Source: Mesostigma viride (Eukaryota > Streptophyta > Mesostigmatophyceae > Mesostigmatales > Mesostigmataceae). Taken from it: a stretch of DNA of 64,000 bases. The notes under the pieces are model-generated. The model was not told where the DNA came from. It saw only the letters and a list, made by a program, of their open reading frames with translations, and ran no database searches. A program made the position numbers and the translations under genes. The DNA is taken from NCBI GenBank assembly GCA_009746045.1, contig RPFO01001819.1:27901-91900 (forward strand). The letters run 5' to 3'. Positions 12,196 to 22,748 of the stretch are shown here, piece after piece (positions within the stretch are counted from its first letter, which is position 1; every line of letters starts with the position of its first letter).

Positions 12196-14278
12196 CCCTT
12201 CAACTGTCAAAACTCGAACCACGAGAACGGACTGAGTTTGGGTATCTTTGTGCGCCTGAGAGTAACTAGCCAAATAACATTTTCTGGCCCACCCTTGGAA
12301 CCAAGCATGCTTTTATATCAAATAATGTTTGGGAAATTTGGTTGGTCGCATATCCATGCCGGCCCTACACCTGCTAAAAATAGCACCCCCCTCAGGGGGG
12401 TACAGTGCAAATGGGGTTGGAGACATATATAATGCATTATCGACCATTTACACAAATCAGTTGGCCCTGGCCTTTTAAAGGCAGTTTATTATAATCATAG
12501 ACATGCCATCAATGCATTCAATACATGAAATGTCACAAAACTGTGAACGCTAGCTACAAAATGGCCAAAGCCAGCTGGCACCGTTATAACGGTGCCAGCT
12601 GGCAGGGGTATAAATGGTAGCATAACAACACAAAGCTTTATTCCAATTGGCATGAAACAACAAGGGATGCCCAAATGGGCATAATGCACCATACCCAGGT
12701 GATAAAACAAGAGACCATGCCATATAACATATGCCAACATGCCACAAGGGGCCAAAATGGCACTAGCGCGCGCGCGCGGCATATATTGCGCATGACTAGC
12801 CAAGGGTGTAGCTAACTGTCAATTAGGCTACCTGGCTGTATGCCAAACTACGGATCGCGCCTCTGGGTGCGCAGATACTGCCTCCTACGAGGCCCTGTCA
12901 GCTGGGTGCCAGCTGCCAGCGTGCGGGTCGTGCGGCCATTGGCCTCAGCCCACACGCGGCCAGCCGGGCTGCGGGCTGACAGGGGCTGCATGGCACGCTG
13001 GCGGCGGGCGTCGTCGTCGAGGCCAGCCACTGGTCCAGCGTGGAACCTGAGATAAGCCAGCATATAAGACACAAGACCATGTTTTAAAATAGGTGAAAGG
13101 CTCATTAATCAAGGCCTCAAGCGCGCGTCAAAGGGGTGGCAAGGAGCTGCATCACTAACGCACCCAATGAATGACAAAACACCTCCACGTTCTTTGCAAC
13201 AATAAAGAAAACAAAAGGAACAAGTTGGTAATGCTTCCATGCAAACAGGTATTGGGTATCTCCATGTTTGTCACATGCAATGGATGCAAAATAAGAAGGT
13301 GGGCGTTGGCCAGCAAAACAAGAAGCCATGCCTAAAACTGGTCAGAAAAGAACTTTTCTCGGGCTGTTTGAGCCAGGAAAAGCATTGGGTAATCACCTTT
13401 ACCATATTACTAACCAACACCAACCGTTATCACGCTATTTCCGTTGCAGCCTCAGCTAACAGCGACCAAACATGGTCCAAAATCTGCTTGACCTGATGGT
13501 ATTCCACAACCATGACAAGCCGATGCGTAGAGGGAGCAAAACAACAAAATGACAATCAAAAGCCCTCGATTATAACCCTGATATTAGTTATAAACGATAA
13601 CACAACCATATACGGTTAACGGAACACGCTAGGAGGCTAGAACGTACCAGGTCGGAACAGCAGATTACCTTTCCTGCGGGAGCCAGCACGCCCGATTCAT
13701 GGACGTAGCCTCGAGCCTTTCCTGGCTGCCAGTTCTAGCAAATCTGGTTGGGAACAACGTCAAAGGTTTATCCATGCGCAAATACCTCGAAAATCTCCGC
13801 CTAGCAACATGCAGCACTCGCACTGTCACCGCCTGGCCGCTAACATGAATTGCTGCGCCGACCAGCACCCCGATGACCCATCTACGCATCTTCAAACGTT
13901 CCATGGCTAGGGATAAAACCTTTTTAGGACTTAAAAATCATGCCTACAAAATTTGAGTCCATTATGTCAAGCCATTTTCTCGTACCAGTCAGTTGTGTGC
14001 ACCGCCATAGCCGTGCGTGTCAATATTTTTCATGCACGTCGGTCCCGTTAGACCATGGTACCCCCCTATAACTTTGCTCAAGCATATCTCCCTGGGCAGG
14101 TGTCCAAAGTACGGTCTGAATAGTGCCAGGCATAGCTTACGTCTAGATCTTTCGATCCCCCCAGGTTTGACCGTTAAATTATTATTGGCGCGGCGCCTGG
14201 TTCTGCCACAAACTCAGTCCGTTAGAGTGGCGCGAGTTCAACTGGCGCCACGAAAACGGACTCAGTACAGTTTAAGGG
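12196..14278. mobile_element. TTAA element, family 2, copy 1 (2,083 bp)
   Basis: Flanked by TTAA at 12192-12195 and 14279-14282. Ends are CCCTTCAACTGTC and ACAGTTTAAGGG; a subterminal inverted repeat CGGACTGAGTTTG occurs near both ends. A second copy lies at 36802-38885 with nearly the same length. Small ORFs on either strand are shared between copies but show no transposase motif, so it is likely mobilised in trans by a piggyBac-type transposase. It contains a perfect 34-bp palindrome at 12570-12603. Confidence 0.9.
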
Positions 14279-14618
14279 TTAAACCAAGAGGACGAGACTC
14301 TCGTCCTCGGACCAATTTAACCTAGGTTGATTGCGGCGCAGATACACGCCAATTTCCCTAGAACAATCCAAGTCACTCATTCCACGTAAGATCCGGGCCG
14401 ACATCGACCCTCAACTATAGGATCCACGCCTAGAACTACGGACGGACTCAGAACGGCGCGGCGCCACGGCACCGGCCCCTAAAAGGGCAACCTAGGACCA
14501 AAATAACTAGTCCAATTCACACAATGGCCAAGGTCCATAAAACCCAAATACAATAGACCAAACAGCCTTAGTAATTTATTCCATTGTTACGTCCGACCAA
14601 AAGGGCTGGGACGTAACA

Positions 14619-14630
14619 CTCCTCCCCCCC
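14619..14630 (-). other. gypsy polypurine tract
   Basis: Immediately inside the 3' LTR the minus strand reads GTGGGGGGGAGGAG and then the LTR start TGTTACG. This position and composition are expected for the second-strand primer and confirm the minus-strand orientation. Confidence 0.8.
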
Positions 14631-14688
14631 CACGGGGGTCGGTAGTCCCTACCGTACAAGTTAGAATGGTAAAACAACGCTACTATAA

Positions 14689-17600
14689 CCCCTAAATGGG
14701 CGAAAGTACTGCCGATGCATCGGCTGTAACTCAGCACTTTTGCAAACCAGATGCCATCCAACCTACCCATACCCAAAGGCTGTCCTTGGGGGCCAAGCAC
14801 GTCCATGAGGTGCCCTTCGGGTTGGTATATCACAACCTCATATATATGCAGGGTAGGCTATATATAACTGCCGTCAAAGTCAGGGGGGTCAAGACGCGCG
14901 TTTTCATTTTTGGTAGAATGTGTGTTGTGAATTAGGCAAAAATACCTAGGCACCTGCCACTTCAGGGATGATGGAGAATTAGTTGGTGAATAGTTTGAGC
15001 CATTGGGGTCCATGGTTGGATGGGTATGCCAGTAGTTACACCCTGTACAAGAAGGTGCCGATGCATCGGCAGTACTTGTTTCATGTACGTGTCACATGCT
15101 ATCTCAAGGGTGGCTGTCATTATTGTAGGTCCTGGGACCCAACTAATAGCATAGACGTGAAATATGAACTTCCTTGATAGTTTTGACTCATTATATGCAA
15201 TAAAATGGTTTATTATGCTTGCAAATAAAAGCGCCATGAGTAGGGGCCGCTGGCATGCAACGATGTTCATCACAAGACAAGGTCACATCCCCAACCTAAT
15301 TATTGTCCATCTAAGCTCAAACTGGGTGCACTAGACTGGCAACACAAGGTGGCAATGTAAAATAAACTGGCTCGGGGTGGAGACACTGCTTGGCTATATA
15401 CCATTCACGAGGCTGAGCGATGAGCCTACAAGTGAGATACACCACCATGCACATATAACACCACCAACACATTACATGCTCATCCATGTGGCAATCAGAT
15501 GTTCATGCCCTACAAACTGATAATGGGCACACATGCACAATTAAAATAAGCAACACACAAGCCTCTCAAGAGGAGCCACTATAGTGTGCAAACTGCCTAT
15601 GGCGTACAATACACCCAGTTTATGATGGGGTGGTTGACTTCTTCTTCTTCTTCTTGTTGATGGGGCAGTTGGCCTTCAGCCAGGCCTTCCTAGCGACCCC
15701 TTGCAGGGTGGAACCAGGCCCTGCCGTCCTGCGGGTCTGCCTTTGTCCTGCCCAGGTCCTCCCCGGCTCGCTCTTCTCGGTGAGTTTCTTGGAGTGCCTG
15801 GCGTCAGGGGTTGACTCCCCTGGAATCACGTCCAGCCCTGGCACTTGGCCTGAGTGGAAAATCTGGAAGCACGGATAGTCCACGCTGCTGCACAGAGCAA
15901 TGTCACACTCTGGGCACCACGAGCTTGTGCGCTTGCGGGCACCGGTGGTGGTTGTGGCGGAGCAGACCGCGCAGTCAGCCTCGATCACGAAGGGAATGCG
16001 CTCAGGCTGGTGGTTGCCATCCCACCGTCCCTCCCTGGTTGGTGTGAGGGTGAGCTGCCTGACAGGGGCAGGCGCCCCTGGCCACTTGTTCTCGCCCAGC
16101 TGGGCTGCCAGCAGGGACAGGAAGGTGTAGTGGGTCATGGTGGACTTGCCGCGGTTGACGAAGGTCATCAGCAGGTATGAATTGGTGATGGCATTCACCA
16201 GGTGGGCCCCAAAGGCCCTGTGCCACCACACCCTGCTCACCAGGGCCCTGCCCACGTCATACTCTGCAGCCAGCTGGTCAAACAGGTCGACTGCTTTGTA
16301 GCATGACCAGTAGTTGGGGACGGCTGACGGTGCTGGGACGTTCACCCTCGCATTGCCACGCCCGCCGTGGCGGTCCACCAAGACCTCCTGCAGGCCATAC
16401 CCCTTCTGCAGCAGGTACACGAGCTTGCGGTCCATCCACACAAGCGCCTGCAGCCCCGTCTCCTCGTGCACTGCCCACGCGTAGAAGCCCTGCTTGAGTG
16501 CCTTGCCCTTGGGGATGAGCATCTTGAGCTCAGCCCAGGGGATGCCCCTGCGGTTGGGCACAACCGTGCCGACCACGTTGTGGCCCTGCTCATGCAGCCA
16601 CTCCACGGCTGGCCGGCTGGTGTACCACCTGTCCATGGCCACGTCCATGGGGTGGGGCAGGGTCTCCCCCAGGAGCTGCACCACCTTGACCGTGTGCTGC
16701 TCCTCCGGCAGCTTGTCGTACGTGTGGTAGTGCCACAGGTAGCCGCTGGGGTGGCCACACGCGGAGTACCCCAGGATGTGAAAGGGGGCTGGCTTCAGTG
16801 GGTTGAAGCAGCGAATGCAGCAGTACTTGTGGCCGGTGCCCACGCAGCGCTCGTCGATGGCGCACTTCCCCCCGAGCGTGCAGTACTTCTTGTACGCCTT
16901 GTTGAGGTGGATCTCAAGCCACTCGAACTGGTAGAGGCGGTACTCGCGGCACTCGGTGTTGGCTGGCTTGAAAGCACTGTCCCTGAAGTGCAGGAAGCGT
17001 GTGATCTGCTGGAAACGCTTGAATGACATGGCGTGCTGCAGGCCCGGGGCTGTGGACATGCCCACCTTGCGGTCAGTGAAGTAGAGCTGTGCGTTAGGCA
17101 GGCGCCCCAGGCCCATGGTAACCAGGATCCCCAACCACTTGGCCAGCTCATGGATGGTCAATGGCGTCCACTCACGTGCCTGGGGTGGCAGAGTGGCCAG
17201 CTTCATGTTGGCATACCTGTTTGTCTCCTCCACAATTGGGCCCAGCACCTCATCTCGTGTCCACAGCAGAGCAAAGATGTCGATAGGGCTCTCTTGGTAC
17301 TTAGTCTGGTTGCCGCCAGGCAGCTTGGCCTGCTCAGGAGTTGGCATGGCAACGTCGACAGCAATGTTTGTCGACAAAGACTGCACATGGCCGTCGGGTG
17401 CTCCCACCCCCAAAACCCACCCTCGTGCAGGATCCGAGACACTCCCCTCATCAGCAGGCTCATCGTCGCTTAGCACCGGATCGCCCACATCCTGCTCAGG
17501 CATGTCCTCCACGCCATCGGACTGCTTTTGCAGATGTTCCTCCTCTTCCGGGTCAGAATCCGGTGCCCGCGCGGCCAGCGATTTGCGGCCTTTCTTTCTG

Positions 17601-18408
17601 CCCCCATCGATCCTCTGGCGCCGGGGGGGTGCTTGGCAGCTTTCTTGGCTCGTGAACGCTTGCGCTTCTTCACCGGAGACTCCTCGATGTCCTCATCATC
17701 ATCCTCGCCGTCATCCTCCTCCTCCTCCTCGTATTCCTCCTCAGACCCAGCGTCCGACTGCTCCACCTCATCCGCCTCAGGGGTCGCCTCCCGCGCCTCT
17801 GCCGGGCCAGGAGTTTCATCGGCACCATCCCCCACATCGTCAGCAGCCACCAGATACTCAAAAACCTGGTCCTTTGTGAGTGGGAGCGGCCTTTTATCGC
17901 CATCGAACAAGCAAAATGCCTGCGTTTTGTCTCGTGTCACCCGCGTTACTGTCCCTGGTATGCGCACATTCGCATAATTTTCACCATATTTATCCTCTGC
18001 CCAGTCAGCCCCGAACAGGACCGCAGGAACGCTAACTCTAAGGCCCCTAACGAGCCGCCCTGAGGCTGCCATGGTCGTGGGCGCGGCCGCCATGCACGGG
18101 CTGTCGCACAAGAAAATCACGTGCGAACGTGAATTTTGCGTCGTACGTCGGTACCGACTGCACCCAAAAGTACCCAAAAAACCCTGTACCCCCCCACCTT
18201 GGACGGTCCAGAACATGGGTTAAACTTTGTCAGAAGTATGCAAACCCTAGTACCATGCTGTGAGGAAACTTATAAACTTTCGATCTTCTCAGCTAAGCTT
18301 TTCCTAATTCTCAATAGATTTCGCGGCATTTGGTCCCCCGAGAAGGTGCCGACGTGTCGGCTGTAACTCAGTTTTAGGCGGAAAATCGGCAGCCAGACCA
18401 TTTAGGGG
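14689..18408 (-). mobile_element. autonomous-looking piggyBac-like element, family 1 (3,720 bp)
   Basis: Ends CCCCTAAATGGG and CCATTTAGGGG match the non-autonomous copy at 10388-12086. It carries a piggyBac-family transposase on the minus strand. The flanking 4-mers are ATAA on both sides (14685-14688 and 18409-18412) rather than the canonical TTAA. The palindrome GCCGATGCATCGGC occurs at 14711-14724 and 15057-15070, and GCCGACGTGTCGGC at 18348-18361; these are candidate transposase binding sites. The element sits between ORF3 and the polypurine tract of the gypsy element, so it does not break a gypsy gene. The stretch 14690-15619 is non-coding. Confidence 0.92.
15620..18093 (-). CDS. piggyBac-family transposase (one frameshift)
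   Basis: Catalyses cut-and-paste transposition. The long frame (15620-17512, 630 codons) has the DDE_Tnp_1_7 pattern: first Asp in CAIDERCVG (about residue 220), second in VAMDRWYTSRPAVEWL (294), third in CYKAVDLFDQLAAEYDVGRA (409). A C-terminal cysteine-rich domain follows (CAVC...CPEC...C...C...H, 514-553), and the protein ends in a Lys-rich tail. An upstream frame starts MAAAPTTMAASGRL at 18093 and encodes a small domain (GADWAEDKYGENYANVRIPG), a long acidic tract and a basic KKRKRSRAKKAAK segment. The frames join if one base is added at the G7 run 17623-17629, giving about 824 residues. That single homopolymer break is either a real inactivating deletion or a sequence error. All visible catalytic residues are intact. 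Confidence 0.9.
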
Positions 18409-18412
18409 ATAA

Positions 18413-18562
18413 GAGTACTATGTCCCAACCTCGGTTCACCCGCAGGTCAGTAATACCAGTTCCTCTAGAAGTTGATACACAGGACCAACCCTGACGTAGT
18501 AGCAAGACTCTGATGGTGACTGGATCAATCCGCTATCCGTCACAAAAACTTTCCTAACCACT
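18413..18562. other. gypsy sequence between ORF3 and the piggyBac insertion
   Basis: Short non-coding remainder of the gypsy internal region; it continues at 14619-14684 on the other side of the piggyBac-like element. Confidence 0.6.
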
Positions 18563-21103
18563 CTAGCTTCCGCCGCTGGTGGCACGCCGCTGCGACAGGG
18601 CTTCAGTGAGAGCCCTACGCCCCGCGTGGGTCATTTGCGAAGTCATCATCCCGGGGTGCGAGCACAGGTCACACTCAAAGGCCACCTGGTAGGGGGACAC
18701 CCTCTGCCGGCCCATCCTGGACAGCTCCACCCACGAACCCCCGGGCCACATGGACAGGAACCCAGCGAGGTACTGGGGATGGGTGAATAGAAGTGTCAGC
18801 GCCGACCGATCCACCACCCCACAACGGTGCTCGCGAACAAAGTGCACCCCCATCATAAAAACCTCCGTACGCACGTGATCATCGTTGATCGACGCCGTCC
18901 GTGCCCCTGCAATATCGGGCACCACCAGATTCAGAAAGGCACGTCCCTCCGATGGGGCCACCTTGGGAGGCGTCACCACGTGCCCCACCCCATCGACCAG
19001 ATATCGCCAATCCCACCAGTCTTCGGACCCGAACCGCACAGTATGCCCCACCGCAAGGGGAAAACGAGGGTCGTCGGGTTGCGGCAGGGGCAGGGGAACC
19101 TGAGGAAGGAAGGTGATCTCTACCTGTTCCCAGTAAGCCCCGCGATCCACAGCGAACCAGGGACCCGCTTGAAACACCAGAGGAGCGGGTAGATGCGTAC
19201 CAGGGGGGACCTGGAAAGACGGAGGTCCCTCGAACGTCACACACAGCTTCTCCGTGCGAGGTCCTGGCCCACCATACCTCACCGCTCTGCCCAGTGCCGG
19301 CCGTATGAAGTCCCCCAACGACCACTCCTCGTGAGATGACCCAGGAGCTCTGGAGGCCGCATCATAGCCCACTGAGGTGGCGGCAGAATGATCGCCTTGG
19401 CGACCGTGCTGGACCAACAAGCGCTGTATCAGGTCCTGTCCTGATTGTACCGCAGCCACGAGCTCTTCCAAGCGCACCACGGGCTCCGCTGGTACCAGAA
19501 TGCCCGTCCCGCTGGGGCCTTCCGCGACCCGAGGTCGCGTCTCTGCCATGGTGTGTAGACACGGTTCCTCCGCGGATCGGTGCGAGGTGGGCCTGCTGTG
19601 TCCCTCCGCGGGACGCAACATTGACGAGCCGGCTTGTGCAGGCCGGGGACGTGGTTCCAGGGAGACTAGGAAGGTAGGCTCCGGTGGATCCAGGGAGACA
19701 AGGAAGGTAGGCTCCCCCTGGCCCGCATCCGTCGGAGGATCTGCGGGGGCCGCATCCGAGGGCTCACCCTCGGCCGACTGTTCTGTCCTAGTAGCCGCCG
19801 CAGCTCCCGTCGTATCCGGCCGCGGTCGCCGAGACTCTCGCTCCAACTCCAGCGCCGACCCCCACATGCGCTCCCAGTGACGATCAGCCGGGCGACGAGG
19901 TGGTGGTGACGCTCGGCGAGCAGTTCGTACCTCCGTTCCCGAGTGCGAACGGGAACGCGAACGCGAGGGCGGTGATGGCGAGCGACGACGTGCAGGTCGT
20001 TCCGGAGCACGCCGAGAAGCTGGTTGACTGCCCCCGCCCCATCCCGTGGACCGCGGGCGGGACTCGCGCCCAGGTGGTCGCCCCCAGCCCGTCGCCGGCG
20101 GTGGCGCCTCAAAACGCGTCACAGGACGGTGTCCTGCGCCGCCCTCCAAGGAGCCCCGAGAAGGTGGGTCCCTTGGAGGAGAACGAGGGAGAGGGCGTGG
20201 AGGGTAGTCATCAGAATCGGAGTCGTCACCCTCGCTCCCATCATCCTGGTCTTCGTCATCCATAGTCGCAATGCGATCCAGGGCCTGCCGTAACGAATAC
20301 TGACCCGCGCGCATACACTTCTCGCCCCGCAACGCCCCCTCCAACGGGAGGTATCGAGGAAAGTAGTGCTCCAGCTGTTTCCGCACCTCGGGTGGAATTA
20401 GGAGGAGCAACAGCCGTGGAAATGCCAGACCCGCATCCAGCGTGTTCATGCACGCGTGACAAGGGCACTCCCGCTCATGGGTTTCCCAGTCTGTACCGAC
20501 CACCACGCCGTCGCTCTCGGCGGTGCGGGTCTCGATCTTGAACCCCACATTTCTTCGCACGAACCGTCGAAAATCCTCCAGCTTAGCTGGGCTGGCCCGC
20601 ACCAGAATGGAATCGGCGCGGAGTTCCGACGGCATCTGGTTACGGCGCCGACGACGTCGCTCCACCAAGTCACCCTCCCGGCCATAGTCGCGCAAGAACA
20701 TTCGGGGGTTCAATGTCTCCTCATTCAGCTCCTTCACTAGCTGCAACGTGCGCGCGTCCGGTGCTCCGGGTCTGGACGACGTCTCGTGCCGGCCACCACC
20801 TCCCGAGCCTCCGGCCCCTAAAGCACCCCCTCGGACTGCAGGCTCCCCGCGAGCTGTCTGCGTCCTCGCATCCTGTTCTGGTTGAGGGACCTCAGGGTAG
20901 TCTGATGTGTCCATGTCCACCAGATCTTCCTCACTCGACTCCCCGTCTGCTTCCCGGATTCCTGTCTCTGCAGCCTCCGCGGCGCTGACGGAAGTCTGGC
21001 CCCTGGGAAGCGCCTCCGCGGCGTCCCCCTGCACAGCCCACACACAAGAGGCCAAGGCATTAGTCGGCGTGTACCTAGTATCCGGCTCACACACCACTCT
21101 CAC
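18563..21103 (-). CDS. gypsy ORF3, 846 aa, env position, unknown function
   Basis: An uninterrupted frame starts 29 bp after the pol/chromodomain stop and lies inside the LTR-bounded element, so it belongs to the retrotransposon. Composition by residue: acidic N-terminus (50-80); an Arg stretch (149-154); a conserved-looking block 160-280 with ECPCHACM (212-219); a second acidic run (282-299); a Pro/Arg-rich stretch with an SR-type segment (SPSPPSRSRSRSHSG, 375-389); a tandem duplication of EPTFLVSL (464-482); and a folded-looking C-terminal region (590-830) rich in Trp and aromatics, ending with CDLC...H. No signal peptide or convincing membrane segment is visible, so it does not look like a standard envelope protein. 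I do not recognise the family. Its intact length in a recently inserted element argues for selection. Confidence 0.85.
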   Translation of the reverse strand: MRVVCEPDTRYTPTNALASCVWAVQGDAAEALPRGQTSVSAAEAAETGIREADGESSEEDLVDMDTSDYPEVPQPEQDARTQTARGEPAVRGGALGAGGSGGGGRHETSSRPGAPDARTLQLVKELNEETLNPRMFLRDYGREGDLVERRRRRRNQMPSELRADSILVRASPAKLEDFRRFVRRNVGFKIETRTAESDGVVVGTDWETHERECPCHACMNTLDAGLAFPRLLLLLIPPEVRKQLEHYFPRYLPLEGALRGEKCMRAGQYSLRQALDRIATMDDEDQDDGSEGDDSDSDDYPPRPLPRSPPRDPPSRGSLEGGAGHRPVTRFEAPPPATGWGRPPGRESRPRSTGWGGGSQPASRRAPERPARRRSPSPPSRSRSRSHSGTEVRTARRASPPPRRPADRHWERMWGSALELERESRRPRPDTTGAAAATRTEQSAEGEPSDAAPADPPTDAGQGEPTFLVSLDPPEPTFLVSLEPRPRPAQAGSSMLRPAEGHSRPTSHRSAEEPCLHTMAETRPRVAEGPSGTGILVPAEPVVRLEELVAAVQSGQDLIQRLLVQHGRQGDHSAATSVGYDAASRAPGSSHEEWSLGDFIRPALGRAVRYGGPGPRTEKLCVTFEGPPSFQVPPGTHLPAPLVFQAGPWFAVDRGAYWEQVEITFLPQVPLPLPQPDDPRFPLAVGHTVRFGSEDWWDWRYLVDGVGHVVTPPKVAPSEGRAFLNLVVPDIAGARTASINDDHVRTEVFMMGVHFVREHRCGVVDRSALTLLFTHPQYLAGFLSMWPGGSWVELSRMGRQRVSPYQVAFECDLCSHPGMMTSQMTHAGRRALTEALSQRRATSGGS

Positions 21104-21131
21104 CCTACACCGCTGTACCGCATGTGGCCTG

Positions 21132-21425
21132 TTAGTGCAACTGGTGCGTCTTCTTGTACGCTTCCAGTAAGCGGGCGCACCCAGCTAACTCAGTAGAAGT
21201 GCGCCAGGAGTCCTCCGACTCATGCTGCGCGAATCGCCATCGCACCCGGTACTGTCGCTGAGTCCCCCGACCCCGTTTGACATCCCGGTGTCCCACGATC
21301 GCTGCCACCTCATCCTCCTGTTCCCCCGTGTCCGGATTGAACTCCAACGGGGCCGGGGGATTGACCCGGCCCTGGATGGTGTTCTGGTGGTACAACTTGA
21401 GCTGGTCACGATGGAAACGGTTGGA
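21132..21425 (-). CDS. integrase C-terminus with chromodomain (3' piece of pol)
   Basis: The minus-strand frame reads LTSNRFHRDQLKLYHQNT, then a chromodomain-like block (VAAIVGHRDVKRG, QYRVRWRFAQHESEDSWRT, then a C-terminal helix with LLEAYKK), then stop. Chromodomains on gypsy integrases direct insertion to marked chromatin. The piece is separated from the integrase core by the hAT insertion at 21434-22740. Removing that insertion and one 8-bp duplication joins ...SWNLT directly to SNRFH in frame, which confirms it as the same ORF. Confidence 0.88.
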   Translation of the reverse strand, partial: SNRFHRDQLKLYHQNTIQGRVNPPAPLEFNPDTGEQEDEVAAIVGHRDVKRGRGTQRQYRVRWRFAQHESEDSWRTSTELAGCARLLEAYKKTHQLH

Positions 21426-21433
21426 CGTGAGGT

Positions 21434-22740
21434 CAGTGAACAGCCATACGGCGTATAATACGCCGTATGGCGCGTATTATACGCCATACGCAAGATTTCC
21501 GTATGGAAATGGGGAAAAAAATACGCACTGCGTATTTTTTGCGTATTGCGTATTTTTTGCGTATTTTTTGCGTATTTTTTGCGTATGAACCGCGTTCGAA
21601 GTAGCTTCTGGCATCATTTTGGACGGCAGTGGAGCCGGAACTAGACTGTATCTAGGCGACCTGGAACTCCGCGACAAATAAACGACATGCAGGTGCCAAG
21701 CTGGCCGTGCATGTACGACTGTACGTGCATTGCTGCAGATTGCTGCGTGTCGGACTAGGGTCTAGGAGACGAAGGACGAGGAAATTAGGTGACGAAGTTA
21801 TGTTGTCTGCCAACAAGGGCGCGCATCTGGCACCTAACATTTAATCGTAGCACAATTGACATCCAGGCACCATGGCTAGCGACGGTGATGGTGTGGGTCT
21901 ATGGAACACGATGATGACTGGGCCGACGAGATGCAGGCCGTATTCGAGACTGTCTGGACACACATCGTGAAAGAACAGACTCTCAACAAGAAAGGGCAGC
22001 CGACAGGTAACTACAAGCTAAGTGACGTGCACACTTTTGGATGCAGAATTCTCGGGTTCTACCACCCGAGCAAGGCTAGCACCCGCCATATCATGGGCGC
22101 TACGTACGCGAAGGAGGCAAGAGTGAGCGAGTGCAAGAGGCCGCCGGAGGCATTACGTCGCAGGCTGCGGGGTATTTGGTGTGACTCGCGATGCACATAA
22201 ATGCCTTATTTAGCCATGCAGGCTGCTGCTAGCCAGCCACCGTACCATATGTGTTAATGGTTTAGGGAAGCTGGGTCGGGTTGCTGGCATGCATGGTATC
22301 CTGCACGCTAGCCACATTGTTGGCAGCCCGTATGGATTCTTGCTTCATGTAGATCAATATTGCATGGTGGCCTACCACGAGTAGGCAAGATGTCTGTTTC
22401 TGGCACGATGTTTTATTACTTTTGGCAAGTTGGCCGACTGACCGTGTGCTATTTACAGACATTATTAGTAACAACAGATGTACAATGCTTGTATTTGTAG
22501 GCATGCAGCGACGGCAACGGCAATATTATGTGATGATGTGTTAAATAAAGGCAAGTGGTGTTGCAAGAACACACAAAAAACATGCCTGATTGGTCAGAAT
22601 GTTGAAGAACCCCCTGAACCATGCAAAAAACAGCATTTTCAAGAGTCCCCGTATGATTTGCGTATTATACCCCGTATGGCGTATTATACACCATACCCAT
22701 GGGCCCCGTATGGTTGCGTATTGCGTATGGCTGTACACTG
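21434..22740. mobile_element. hAT-type non-autonomous element (1,307 bp) in pol
   Basis: Flanked by a perfect 8-bp duplication CGTGAGGT (21426-21433 and 22741-22748), the hAT length. Termini CAGTGAACAGCCATACG and CGTATGGCTGTACACTG are inverted repeats with one mismatch and start with the hAT-like CAGTG. Subterminal regions are packed with CGTAT/ATACG words, including repeated GCGTATTTTTT near 21528-21585, typical of transposase binding clusters. No transposase is present. A 99-codon plus ORF at 21901-22200 (MEHDDDWADEMQAVFETVW...) is unrecognised and may be captured host sequence; a possible donor CAG/GTAACT lies within it. Confidence 0.93.
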
Positions 22741-22748
22741 CGTGAGGT

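Larger units (their letters stand above)
10246..14618 (-). repeat. gypsy 3' LTR, split by two TTAA elements
   Basis: LTR sequence is present at 10246-10387, 12091-12195 and 14283-14618, totalling 583 bp. The two gaps are TTAA-flanked transposons. The pieces align in order with the right LTR. A short hairpin GACGAGACTCTCGTC lies in the last piece. Confidence 0.92.

Noticed and set aside
16342-17026. Long ORFs opposite the piggyBac transposase
   Set aside because: GC-rich shadow frames of a clear transposase gene.
18563-21103. ORF3 as a viral-type envelope protein
   Set aside because: No signal peptide, membrane anchor or cleavage-like site is visible; only its position is env-like.
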